Part shown: positions 12,886-19,419 of the stretch, piece after piece
How positions within the stretch are numbered: position 1 is the stretch's first letter
Layout of the letters: the number at the start of each line of letters is the position of its first letter
Virus record (IMG/VR): IMGVR_UViG_3300044624_001055
Location: 1-22,623 of that record
Direction: 5' to 3' (one strand)
Source: a virus
Length of the DNA: 22,623 nt
The notes under the pieces: model-generated
Databases searched by the model: none
The model's input: the letters and a program-made list of their open reading frames with translations, nothing else
Told to the model about the DNA's origin: nothing
Position numbers and translations under genes: made by a program

Positions 12886-13690
12886 TATTTTTCCATATAT
12901 TCATATTTGAGTATTTTTTTAATATAGAATCACTAAAAATTTCTGAACCTTTTAGTTGAGATGGAATGATACTTGGACTTACAAAATGAGTAAGAGTGTT
13001 TTGATTTACTTTATCGTCACGATCTATTTCAAGTTTTTGAATGTTATTTAAATCATGGTTAAAAGGTTCTTCTTCTAAAAAGAAATACAAATCTTTTAAA
13101 GTTTGTTCTGGAGAAGTTACTAAGTCCTCGTAGTCAACAAAGTGCACATATTTTTTATACTCTTCTTTTAATCCTGTTCTAACACAGAGCATACTAAGAT
13201 CTAAACTTGAATTAGTTCTACTAAGAAACTCCGCAATCAAGTCATACCGTGGGAGATCTTTAATATAGAGATGTTGATTTTCTATTTCATATTCAATATC
13301 AGCCAAACTTAAATTGATGTATGAGGCTAATATATCTACATAGTTTCTAACTGTAAAAATTATTTTTGGATTAGGAGTTATGTAGTTAAGTATTACATCT
13401 AAATTAGGTGGAGTTAACCAATACTTTTCCCTATCAAAAATTATAGGCTTATTTATATCATAATAAAAATTGTCCATATAATTGTTTAATATATACTTTG
13501 TTCTTTCACTATTTTCTTCATTTCTTAATCCAGTTGCATCTTGTAATGTTAAGGTTAACCTATACATCTGTTCGCATACAGGGCTAAGTGGACTACTATA
13601 AATCTTAGGATTTTGATTTAATAAAGCAGAAAGTAATGTGTTACCAGACCTAGGCATCCCAGCCAAAAAATAATAAGTTTTGTTATTCAT
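12872..13690 (-). CDS. PAPS-dependent sulfotransferase
   Basis: A 272-residue protein starting MNNKTYYFLAGMPRSGNTLL. The 5'-phosphosulfate loop is AGMPRSGNTLLSALL (10-24). The 3'-phosphate site is IFTVRNYVDILASY (111-124), with the usual Arg and Ser roles. VHFVDYEDLVTSPEQTLKDL (182-201) is the conserved YEDL..P...L..L segment. The family moves sulfonate from PAPS to hydroxyls or amines on glycans, proteins or lipids. The acceptor is unknown. I place the start at 13690, just after the preceding TAA, because the P-loop strand follows immediately; an in-frame ATG 30 bases upstream adds an unconserved stretch overlapping the previous gene. The coding DNA is very AT-rich. Confidence 0.87.
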   Translation of the reverse strand: MNNKTYYFLAGMPRSGNTLLSALLNQNPKIYSSPLSPVCEQMYRLTLTLQDATGLRNEENSERTKYILNNYMDNFYYDINKPIIFDREKYWLTPPNLDVILNYITPNPKIIFTVRNYVDILASYINLSLADIEYEIENQHLYIKDLPRYDLIAEFLSRTNSSLDLSMLCVRTGLKEEYKKYVHFVDYEDLVTSPEQTLKDLYFFLEEEPFNHDLNNIQKLEIDRDDKVNQNTLTHFVSPSIIPSQLKGSEIFSDSILKKYSNMNIWKNNVDK

Positions 13691-13691
13691 T

Positions 13692-13904
13692 TTACCACTT
13701 ATTAATTGGACAAGTAGCATTTAGTAAACGTGTTTTTAACACCATAAAACATTTGCACTCGCTACAAGTTTTAGTTATTTGAATAAGTTTAGGACAAGAT
13801 AAACATATTGAAAATCTTTCTTCTTGTATCTCGTCAGAAACTTTTGGTATATTTGGATTCATTAAATCCCAGGGTCTAACAGGTTTAATATTTGGTTTAT
13901 CCAT
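13692..13904 (-). CDS. Small cysteine-rich protein, probable zinc binder (70 aa)
   Basis: A 70-residue protein. Residues about 28-70 carry ERFSICLSCPKLIQITKTCS, ECKCFMVLKTRLLNATCPIN and KW. Two C-x2-C pairs with further cysteines and the invariant CF(M)..KT.L.NA.CP...W form a small zinc-ribbon-like motif common in cyanophages and other aquatic myoviruses, function unknown. Its ATG overlaps the stop of the upstream DUF6065-like gene (TAATG). The Pro-rich N-terminus (KPNIKPVRPWDLMNPN) is probably flexible. Confidence 0.75.
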   Translation of the reverse strand: MDKPNIKPVRPWDLMNPNIPKVSDEIQEERFSICLSCPKLIQITKTCSECKCFMVLKTRLLNATCPINKW

Positions 13905-14626
13905 TATTTGTATTCTTTTCTATTCCAATAGGTTCTTTTGTATGCATCAAAAAATTTACTAGCAATTAATTGTGTAGCATTTATATTTTCTTCTAAAGTT
14001 TTTTCATTACCATAAGACATTTTCCAAGTCTCTCTTTTAAAAGGAATAATTTGAGCAATTGGAGTTCCAGCCAAGATCGTACCCTCAAATTCTGGGTTGT
14101 TTAAAACAAACGGAAAATTAATATTTGCAGTATAAGTATCCGTATCTACAATTCCTGGCAAAATAGTAAACACAGATTCTCTATGTAATGGTTGTGTAAT
14201 AAAACAAGAGTACCCTGCAGGCGTTTTTATACCCCAAGGATTAACCCATTTTGGATAATCTATGTTGGGAGTAGTGCTATTTGTCATTTTTGCGGGATGT
14301 AATTCTCCTTGCCAATATGGGTGCATTTCAATTGTAGGACCACTTGACCATTGATAATAAGGATGTAGTTCACCATTATCTAAGAGACGTTGTGAAACGT
14401 ATACGTCAGAATGACTGTAAATTATGTAACCGCTAGTAATAGCATCAAAAATTGGAATACATTTTTTTATAGTACTAGGAGTTTTTAAATCTTGCCCTAT
14501 TCTTTTTTTTTCACCGTCTTTGTATGAAAGGGTGTTTTTGTACCACTCTGGTATATGTTTACTTGCAGGGGTAGGGTAGTATTCTTTAGGAATAGGAATA
14601 CGATTTATAAAAACAATGTTTTTCAT
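13904..14626 (-). CDS. DUF6065-like phage protein (240 aa)
   Basis: A 240-residue protein with YPTPASKHIPEWYKNTLSY, KKCIPIFDAITSGYIIYSHS, IKTPAGYSCFITQPLHRESV, FTILPGIVDTDTYTANINFP and GTILAGTPIAQIIPFKRETW. This P(I)FDA..SGY...TP.GYS......FTILPG.VDTD.Y...NFPF.L......G.I.AGTPIAQ.IPFKRE.WKM pattern resembles a family (DUF6065) seen in cyanophages and bacterial accessory regions; its function is unknown and the beta-rich, cupin-like look is only an impression. The ATG at 14626 is preferred over TTG at 14632, with AAGG upstream. Confidence 0.7.
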   Translation of the reverse strand: MKNIVFINRIPIPKEYYPTPASKHIPEWYKNTLSYKDGEKKRIGQDLKTPSTIKKCIPIFDAITSGYIIYSHSDVYVSQRLLDNGELHPYYQWSSGPTIEMHPYWQGELHPAKMTNSTTPNIDYPKWVNPWGIKTPAGYSCFITQPLHRESVFTILPGIVDTDTYTANINFPFVLNNPEFEGTILAGTPIAQIIPFKRETWKMSYGNEKTLEENINATQLIASKFFDAYKRTYWNRKEYK

Positions 14627-14667
14627 GATCAAAACCTTACTATAAAATAGGGGTTTATGTCAAAAAG

Positions 14668-15054
14668 TTATACTTTGGGAACCCAATTTACAACAGACTC
14701 ATCCCACACATACTCGGTTTCATTGGGAGTAGTATCATACTTATTAGGATCTTCTAACCACCACTTTCCCTCTTCCATTTCAGTATCTGATTCTACATCT
14801 ATAACTGGGTAAGGCACGGGAGCAATCCATTGAAAAAACTCGTCTAATATCCAAGAAGGATAAGGTTTGGGTAAAGTAAATACTGCACCATCCCATGAAG
14901 CCCCTACTTGAGCATTAACACTGTCTCCCAATATAATTTCATCACCATTGTATTTATTTTTTAATTCTTCTAAATACTCAGAAGTTGGGTCTAGTAAAAC
15001 TACGGTTTGAACAACAATTCCGTTTAGAATTATAGCGTAACTTTGTTCTTCCAT
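14668..15054 (-). CDS. Tail-fibre-associated protein, YAIILNGIVVQTVV type (128 aa)
   Basis: A 128-residue acidic protein: SYAIILNGIVVQTVVLLDPT at the start, ASWDGAVFTLPKPYPSWIL in the middle, then EEGKWWLEDPNKY and YVWDESVVNWVPKV at the end. This layout (an N-terminal strand pair, a KP.PSW..D segment and a C-terminal YVWDE....W) is typical of small proteins encoded next to tail fibres in aquatic myoviruses, sometimes annotated as fibre assembly or putative tail proteins. AAAGGAG lies before the ATG. It directly follows the glycine-rich adhesin. Confidence 0.65.
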   Translation of the reverse strand: MEEQSYAIILNGIVVQTVVLLDPTSEYLEELKNKYNGDEIILGDSVNAQVGASWDGAVFTLPKPYPSWILDEFFQWIAPVPYPVIDVESDTEMEEGKWWLEDPNKYDTTPNETEYVWDESVVNWVPKV

Positions 15055-15069
15055 AAATTTCTCCTTTTT

Positions 15070-16152
15070 TTATTTTCCGTACACAAGAACTCTGCCACTG
15101 CCGCCAGCACCAGCACCGCCACCGCCAACAGTATGACCACCGCCACCGCCACCGCCGCCACCCGAAGTACCTGCTTGGCCAGAACCACCTCCATTTCGAG
15201 TTGAGCAGTTATAATAACAAGTATTTGTACCGCCACCGCCACCGCCATTGCCACCGCCGCCTGCACCGCCAGCACCGCCGCCGCCACCGCTATTACCAAG
15301 TGTAAAATTTTGTGTTGCGTAATCTCCGCCACCGCCACCGCCACCGCCAAATTGAATAGTTCCAATTTGATTTATTCCAGTAAAGACCACGGTGCCACCA
15401 GCATTGCCAGCCTGACCTGGAACGCCATTAAATCCACTAGCCCATCCTGGAGTTCTACCAACCCCGCCATTACCACCAGTTCCTGCTGCATTACCAGCAA
15501 TTTTAGTTGAAGCATTACCAGTGCCATTACCGCTAGTTAAAAGGCTTCCAAAAGAAGTAGCACCACCAGCACCACCAATAGTTACTGAGAAAGAATCCCC
15601 AGCAGTAACTGATTGATCTTTAAATCCGTATATAGCACCGCCAGCACCGCCTTTACCGCCACCGCTACCGCTACCAGCGTTACCTGCAGTTCCTCCGTTT
15701 ACAACTACAACAGCAAGTTTAACTTTACCAGTAGGAACTGTAAAGGTAGTTGATGAGTTGTAAGTATTAAGCAATTCGTATATTGGTTGAGGAACAGTGT
15801 AAGAAGCCGAAGCATTTGATGCTGGACCCTCTAACCCATCTACGTTTTTTGGAGTTGCAGTAAACGTATATGTACTTAGTTCATCAATTCCATTATTTAC
15901 TAAACTTGTTAAATTTACAGGGCTTGTTCCAGTTACGTTTGCACCACCTGGACTTGCTGTAATTTTGACGGTAGTTGTTGTGCCACCAGTAGCAGCAGCC
16001 ACAACAGTAGCAGTTGGAATAGTTCCACTTTCGCTTGTCATAGTTATTGATACAGGTTTGTCTGGAATATCTGCTATTTTTGTAGCAGCAGCGGATGCGT
16101 CGTTGTACTTCTTACCAGTTAAATTAGAGTCGCTGGCCTTACGTATTGCCAT
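15070..16152 (-). CDS. Glycine-rich tail adhesin with fibronectin-III-like N-terminus
   Basis: A 360-residue protein. The N-terminus (MAIRKASDSNLTGKKYND) leads to a fibronectin-III-like domain, about 30-120 (PDKPVSITMTSES, ELSTYTFTATPKNVDG). After YTVPQPIYELLNTYNSSTTF comes a strand-rich region about 140-200, then from about 200 to the end the protein is dominated by Gly, with runs of up to about nine. Such Gly-rich tips form polyglycine-II sandwiches in adhesins of T-even-like phages and contact the receptor. The C-terminus is SGRVLVYGK. One CYYNCS segment could form a disulfide. The ATG overlaps the preceding TAA. Confidence 0.75.
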   Translation of the reverse strand: MAIRKASDSNLTGKKYNDASAAATKIADIPDKPVSITMTSESGTIPTATVVAAATGGTTTTVKITASPGGANVTGTSPVNLTSLVNNGIDELSTYTFTATPKNVDGLEGPASNASASYTVPQPIYELLNTYNSSTTFTVPTGKVKLAVVVVNGGTAGNAGSGSGGGKGGAGGAIYGFKDQSVTAGDSFSVTIGGAGGATSFGSLLTSGNGTGNASTKIAGNAAGTGGNGGVGRTPGWASGFNGVPGQAGNAGGTVVFTGINQIGTIQFGGGGGGGGDYATQNFTLGNSGGGGGAGGAGGGGNGGGGGGTNTCYYNCSTRNGGGSGQAGTSGGGGGGGGGHTVGGGGAGAGGSGRVLVYGK

Positions 16153-16496
16153 TAGGAGATCTGACTTCCGTATGCTGAGAATGACATAGTTGCAGTTGAT
16201 CCATAGACACGAATACGATCACCAGCAGCAAGAGTTAATCCTACAGTTAGGATAACTGAGTCTGAGGCTGCAACTGTTGCGCCATAGACAATCCAATGCT
16301 TTGCAGTTGCGCTTGAACTAGCGTCTGCAGAAGGCTGAACAGCAATGCGATAAGTTGCAGAGGATCCTGCTTGGTTTGCAATTACTAATGAGGAAACAAT
16401 TGTCTCAACACCTGTTGATGTATATAGGGTTCCTTCGGTAGTAGCACCAAGTGTTGCTGTGTCTACTTGACCTAAAATTTTATATGCTGTTGCCAT
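16152..16496 (-). CDS. Small beta-rich virion protein (114 aa)
   Basis: A 114-residue protein starting MATAYKILGQVDTATLGATT, then ETIVSSLVIANQAGSSATYR, HWIVYGATVAASDSVILTVG and LAAGDRIRVYGSTATMSFSA. The alternating polar/hydrophobic pattern and the L.AGD.IRVY....T.SFSA.G end match a small immunoglobulin-like or beta-sandwich family that is frequent in phage fibres and head decorations. AAGGAG five bases before the ATG is a good ribosome binding site. It is the first minus-strand gene after the divergent intergenic region. Confidence 0.65.
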   Translation of the reverse strand: MATAYKILGQVDTATLGATTEGTLYTSTGVETIVSSLVIANQAGSSATYRIAVQPSADASSSATAKHWIVYGATVAASDSVILTVGLTLAAGDRIRVYGSTATMSFSAYGSQIS

Positions 16497-16606
16497 GTGA
16501 CTCCTTAAATAAGGTACTTATAAGGTACCTAAGTAACACTTATTTGTACTGGTAAACAGGTAAAGGTTAATTGGTACATGCTGGTTATGTGGGCTAAAGT
16601 GTTCCC
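16497..16606. promoter_or_regulatory. Divergent intergenic region with short GGTAC and GGTAAA repeats
   Basis: This 110-base gap separates a minus-strand gene from the plus-strand cassette, so it should hold promoters for both directions. TAAGGTAC occurs at 16510-16517 and 16521-16528, 11 bases apart, the second forming the palindrome AGGTACCT (16523-16530). GGTAAA repeats at 16551-16556 and 16559-16564, and GGTAC again at 16573-16577. No consensus -35/-10 pair is convincing. One-helical-turn spacing suggests an operator or a phage-specific promoter, by inference. Confidence 0.4.
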
Positions 16607-17608
16607 ATGAATTTGGTGCATACATCAGTATCTCAAGGGGGCAAATTAGCGCCCCTAATTCTACCCCACTCAACTACCTCTGGTATGGGCTTAATGAACC
16701 CATCAATTTTTGTTGATGATGATGGGGATATTCTCGTAAATATTAGGCATGTAAATTACACCCTCTATCACTCCGAAAAAGATCAAAGATTTTTTAGTCC
16801 TTGGGGACCACTCTCCTATCTACATCCTGAAAAAGATCAACGGCTAGTTACGACCAACTATCTAGGTCGTCTTGATAAAAATTATAATTTGATAAATTTT
16901 ACTGAAGTTGATTACTCTAAATTTAATGTACCTCCTATCTGGGAGTTTGTTGGTGAAGAGGATGTCCGCATTACTCAGTGGGATGGTAACTACTACCTGA
17001 TCGGGGTACGGCGTGATACCACGCCCAATGGGCAAGGTCGCATGGAGTACTCTAAAATTGAATTAGATAAAAAGAATTGGACAGCCAAAGAAGTTCAACG
17101 AGTTCGTATCCCGCCTCCTGTAGATGTTACGTCCTACTGTGAAAAGAATTGGATGCCGATTCTTGACAAACCTTATCATTTTGTTAAGTGGGCTATGCCT
17201 ACCGAAATTGTTTGGGCTAATCCTGATAAGTCTGAATGTAAGCAGGTACTAGTAAAAGAAACTCCACCAATTTCTCCTGATCAACGTGGTGGTACAAATG
17301 TAATTGCTTGGGGCGATTACTATATTGCTTTTACTCATGAAGTAAAATTATGGAAAAATTATTTAAATCAAAAGGACTCTATTTACAGACATCGAATGAT
17401 TGTATGGGACAAAGAATTTAACTTTGTTGGTATTACCTCTTCCTTTTCATTTTTAGATACGCCTATTGAATTCTGTGTAGGTGCTGCAATCATAAAGAAG
17501 AATTTGGTTTTAACTTTCGGTGTACAAGATAATTGCGCCTTTGTTCTTGAGGTCCCTAAGAAGGTTGTCAACGGAATGATTACGGAGGCTATGTCTTATG
17601 GACGTTAA
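16607..17608 (+). CDS. GH130-like five-bladed beta-propeller (putative glycosidase/phosphorylase)
   Basis: A 333-residue protein with blade repeats typical of the GH43/62/117/130 fold: MNPSIFVDDDGDILVNIRHV (30-49), FVGEEDVRITQWDGNYYLIG (114-133), KNWMPILDKPYHFVKW (180-195), RGGTNVIAWGDYYIAFTHEV (227-246), HRMIVWDKEFNFV (262-274) and PIEFCVGAAI. The EDxR motif (119-122) and THE segment are landmarks of GH130-type beta-mannoside phosphorylases and relatives. Whether the phage protein is catalytic or only binds sugar is not evident. It opens a plus-strand cassette with sugar-related enzymes, and the next gene overlaps its end by 11 bases. No strong Shine-Dalgarno is seen. Confidence 0.72.
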   Translation: MNLVHTSVSQGGKLAPLILPHSTTSGMGLMNPSIFVDDDGDILVNIRHVNYTLYHSEKDQRFFSPWGPLSYLHPEKDQRLVTTNYLGRLDKNYNLINFTEVDYSKFNVPPIWEFVGEEDVRITQWDGNYYLIGVRRDTTPNGQGRMEYSKIELDKKNWTAKEVQRVRIPPPVDVTSYCEKNWMPILDKPYHFVKWAMPTEIVWANPDKSECKQVLVKETPPISPDQRGGTNVIAWGDYYIAFTHEVKLWKNYLNQKDSIYRHRMIVWDKEFNFVGITSSFSFLDTPIEFCVGAAIIKKNLVLTFGVQDNCAFVLEVPKKVVNGMITEAMSYGR

Positions 17609-18161
17609 AGAGTTGACTTTAAAACTGGCTGAGAATCCAGTTGATGTTGAGAATAATTTTAATCTTGCTATCGCCTACGAAGAACAACTGCAATACGCAT
17701 CGGCTGCTGGATTTTATTTAAGGGCTGCTGAGTATGGGTATAAAACACACCCTCTAATTACCTACACCTCTCTGTTAAAGATGGCGTTGTGTTGGGGTGC
17801 TCAAGGAGATAGAAATCGAACCATATACAACAACATCATGCAGGCTATTACTTATCTACCAAATAGACCAGAGGCATACTTTTTGCTCTGTAGAATTAAA
17901 GAACGAAATAAGGAGTACCAAGAGTGCTATACCTATGCTGAACTAGGTCTGTTGTTTGCTACTACTACCTATAATCAGCCACTGCCAGGGTATGTTGAAT
18001 ACAACGGCTCATACTGTTTACTATTTGAGAAGGCTGTTGCTGGTTGGTGGATTGGGCGTAGAGATGAGAGTAAGATTCTGTTTGAACATCTGTTAGATAA
18101 TTATGAGATGTCTCAAGAGTATGTGAATGGATGTCTTAACAATATGAAGTTGTTCAACTAA
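17598..18161 (+). CDS. TPR-like helical repeat protein
   Basis: A 187-residue helical protein with TPR-like pairs: NNFNLAIAYEEQLQYASAAG (19-38), FYLRAAEYG, RPEAYFLLCRIKERNKEYQE (90-109), CYTYAELGLLF, and LFEKAVAGWWIGRRDESKIL. The A.AYE....Y..A...Y..A... spacing is the TPR signature. In environmental phages and bacteria such repeats often accompany or fuse to glycosyltransferases as interaction modules. GGAGG lies about nine bases before the ATG inside the previous gene. Its stop overlaps the next ATG (TAATG), giving a coupled operon. Confidence 0.7.
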   Translation: MDVKELTLKLAENPVDVENNFNLAIAYEEQLQYASAAGFYLRAAEYGYKTHPLITYTSLLKMALCWGAQGDRNRTIYNNIMQAITYLPNRPEAYFLLCRIKERNKEYQECYTYAELGLLFATTTYNQPLPGYVEYNGSYCLLFEKAVAGWWIGRRDESKILFEHLLDNYEMSQEYVNGCLNNMKLFN

Positions 18162-18694
18162 TGTTTCCTAATTGGTTTAAAGATGTAGAGAAGTACTTCA
18201 GACATGTGCCAAGTGTTCCACTTCGTGCACTGCAGATCGGCACCTACACAGGAGACGCCACGCAGTGGCTCCTTAATAATCGAGAGATCGAATATCTAGA
18301 TGATGTGGATACGTGGGAGGGTAGCGAAGAAGTCGCCCATGAATCTTTGGATTTTGTTTCAGTAGAGGCTTACTACGATTCAAGATTCCCAAAGGATGGA
18401 AGAATCTTAAAGCACAAGATGACCAGTGATGAGTTCTTCTTAAAGGGCGCTAGTTCATATAACTTCATATACATAGATGGCGACCACACCGCTCTGCAGA
18501 CCGCTATAGATGGCTTGAATGGCTTTAGGCACCTGGAATCAGGTGGGGTGATGGCATTTGATGACTACCTCTGGAATTATGGCGGAGGAGAGTACAGAGA
18601 GCCTAAGAGGGGCGTGGATTGCGTTCTTAACCTCTGTAAGGGCGAGTACACAATGATTGAGTCTGGTTATCAGGTATGGATTGAGAAGTGCTAG
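18161..18694 (+). CDS. Class I SAM-dependent methyltransferase (Methyltransf_24-like)
   Basis: A 177-residue Rossmann methyltransferase. Motif I is LQIGTYTGDATQWLL (24-38), followed by acidic DDVDTWEG (47-54). YNFIYIDGDHTALQTAIDGL (100-119) is the IDGDHS-like segment typical of sugar or polysaccharide O-methyltransferases of the Methyltransf_24 type. ESGGVMAFDDYLW (126-138) is motif VI-like. The DGDH...DD residues could bind a divalent metal. Together with a TPR protein and a glycosyltransferase this suggests methylation of a glycan or glycosylated surface. The DNA is noticeably richer in GC than the following gene. Confidence 0.85.
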   Translation: MFPNWFKDVEKYFRHVPSVPLRALQIGTYTGDATQWLLNNREIEYLDDVDTWEGSEEVAHESLDFVSVEAYYDSRFPKDGRILKHKMTSDEFFLKGASSYNFIYIDGDHTALQTAIDGLNGFRHLESGGVMAFDDYLWNYGGGEYREPKRGVDCVLNLCKGEYTMIESGYQVWIEKC

Positions 18695-19419
18695 ATAACG
18701 CCTGCTTTGAGGTCTTTCATACTGATACTGGAAATGAATTAAGGAACAAATCTTACGAAGGCATTTTAAAATCTATGTCATTCTTGCCTCGTCTTGGTTC
18801 TGAGACCGTGTATTTAAATACAACCGAAAAAGCAACAGAGTTCTTAAGTAAGAAACCTGAATTTAAAGTAAACACTGTTACCGACTTCTGTAAGCCAGGA
18901 GAGACCTTCCCACCAAGTTCTGGAGTTGTAGGAGTTTGGGCAAGTAATTACTTGGCGTATAAAAAGTTTTTAGAATCTAAATACGACACATTAATTATTT
19001 TTGAAGATGACATAGTAATAAGTAGAAATTTTAAAAATATTGCAAATATTTATATGAGTGAACTTATGCCTGTCTGGGACTTCTTTTCATTTTTTGTTCC
19101 TGATGATTCTTTGTTTGCTTACAATCCTTTAGAACACGATGTGTATCAAGACTATATATGTCTTTCATATCAACAGTGGTCGTGTGCAGGATATGCTGTA
19201 AGCAGACGTGGTGCAGAAAAAGCAATAAAGGATGTTGAATCTAAAGGAATTAATTGCCCTATAGATTGGTATATTTTTAACTTTAGAATGAAACAAGAAG
19301 AAAACCAAATAAAGTTTAATACGTTTACGGTAAAACCGCAGATATATAAACCTATAAAGTTTTTACAAGCAGCAGCGCAGTACAGTCAAATACATAACGG
19401 TAGTACAGAACTTTTTTAG
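18688..19419 (+). CDS. Glycosyltransferase family 25-like protein
   Basis: A 243-residue protein from a GTG start that overlaps the methyltransferase stop by 7 bases. Landmarks are GVVGVWASNYLAYKKFLESK (79-98), TLIIFEDDIVISRNF (101-115) with the EDD metal/nucleotide-sugar motif at 106-108, QWSCAGYAVSRRGAEKAI (163-180) and CPIDWYIF (190-197). This is the LPS-glycosyltransferase (GT25) order S..GC..SH...(FEDD)...A.Y..S..GA..........P.D. Donor and acceptor sugars are unknown. Composition falls sharply in GC from the preceding gene toward the end of this one. The stop TAG directly abuts the stop of the convergent fibre gene. Confidence 0.83.
   Translation: MLDNACFEVFHTDTGNELRNKSYEGILKSMSFLPRLGSETVYLNTTEKATEFLSKKPEFKVNTVTDFCKPGETFPPSSGVVGVWASNYLAYKKFLESKYDTLIIFEDDIVISRNFKNIANIYMSELMPVWDFFSFFVPDDSLFAYNPLEHDVYQDYICLSYQQWSCAGYAVSRRGAEKAIKDVESKGINCPIDWYIFNFRMKQEENQIKFNTFTVKPQIYKPIKFLQAAAQYSQIHNGSTELF

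Noticed and set aside
15030-15365. Minus-strand Ala/Val-rich frame of 111 codons
   Set aside because: Alternate frame over the glycine-codon runs of the adhesin; composition is that expected from GGN repeats read out of register.
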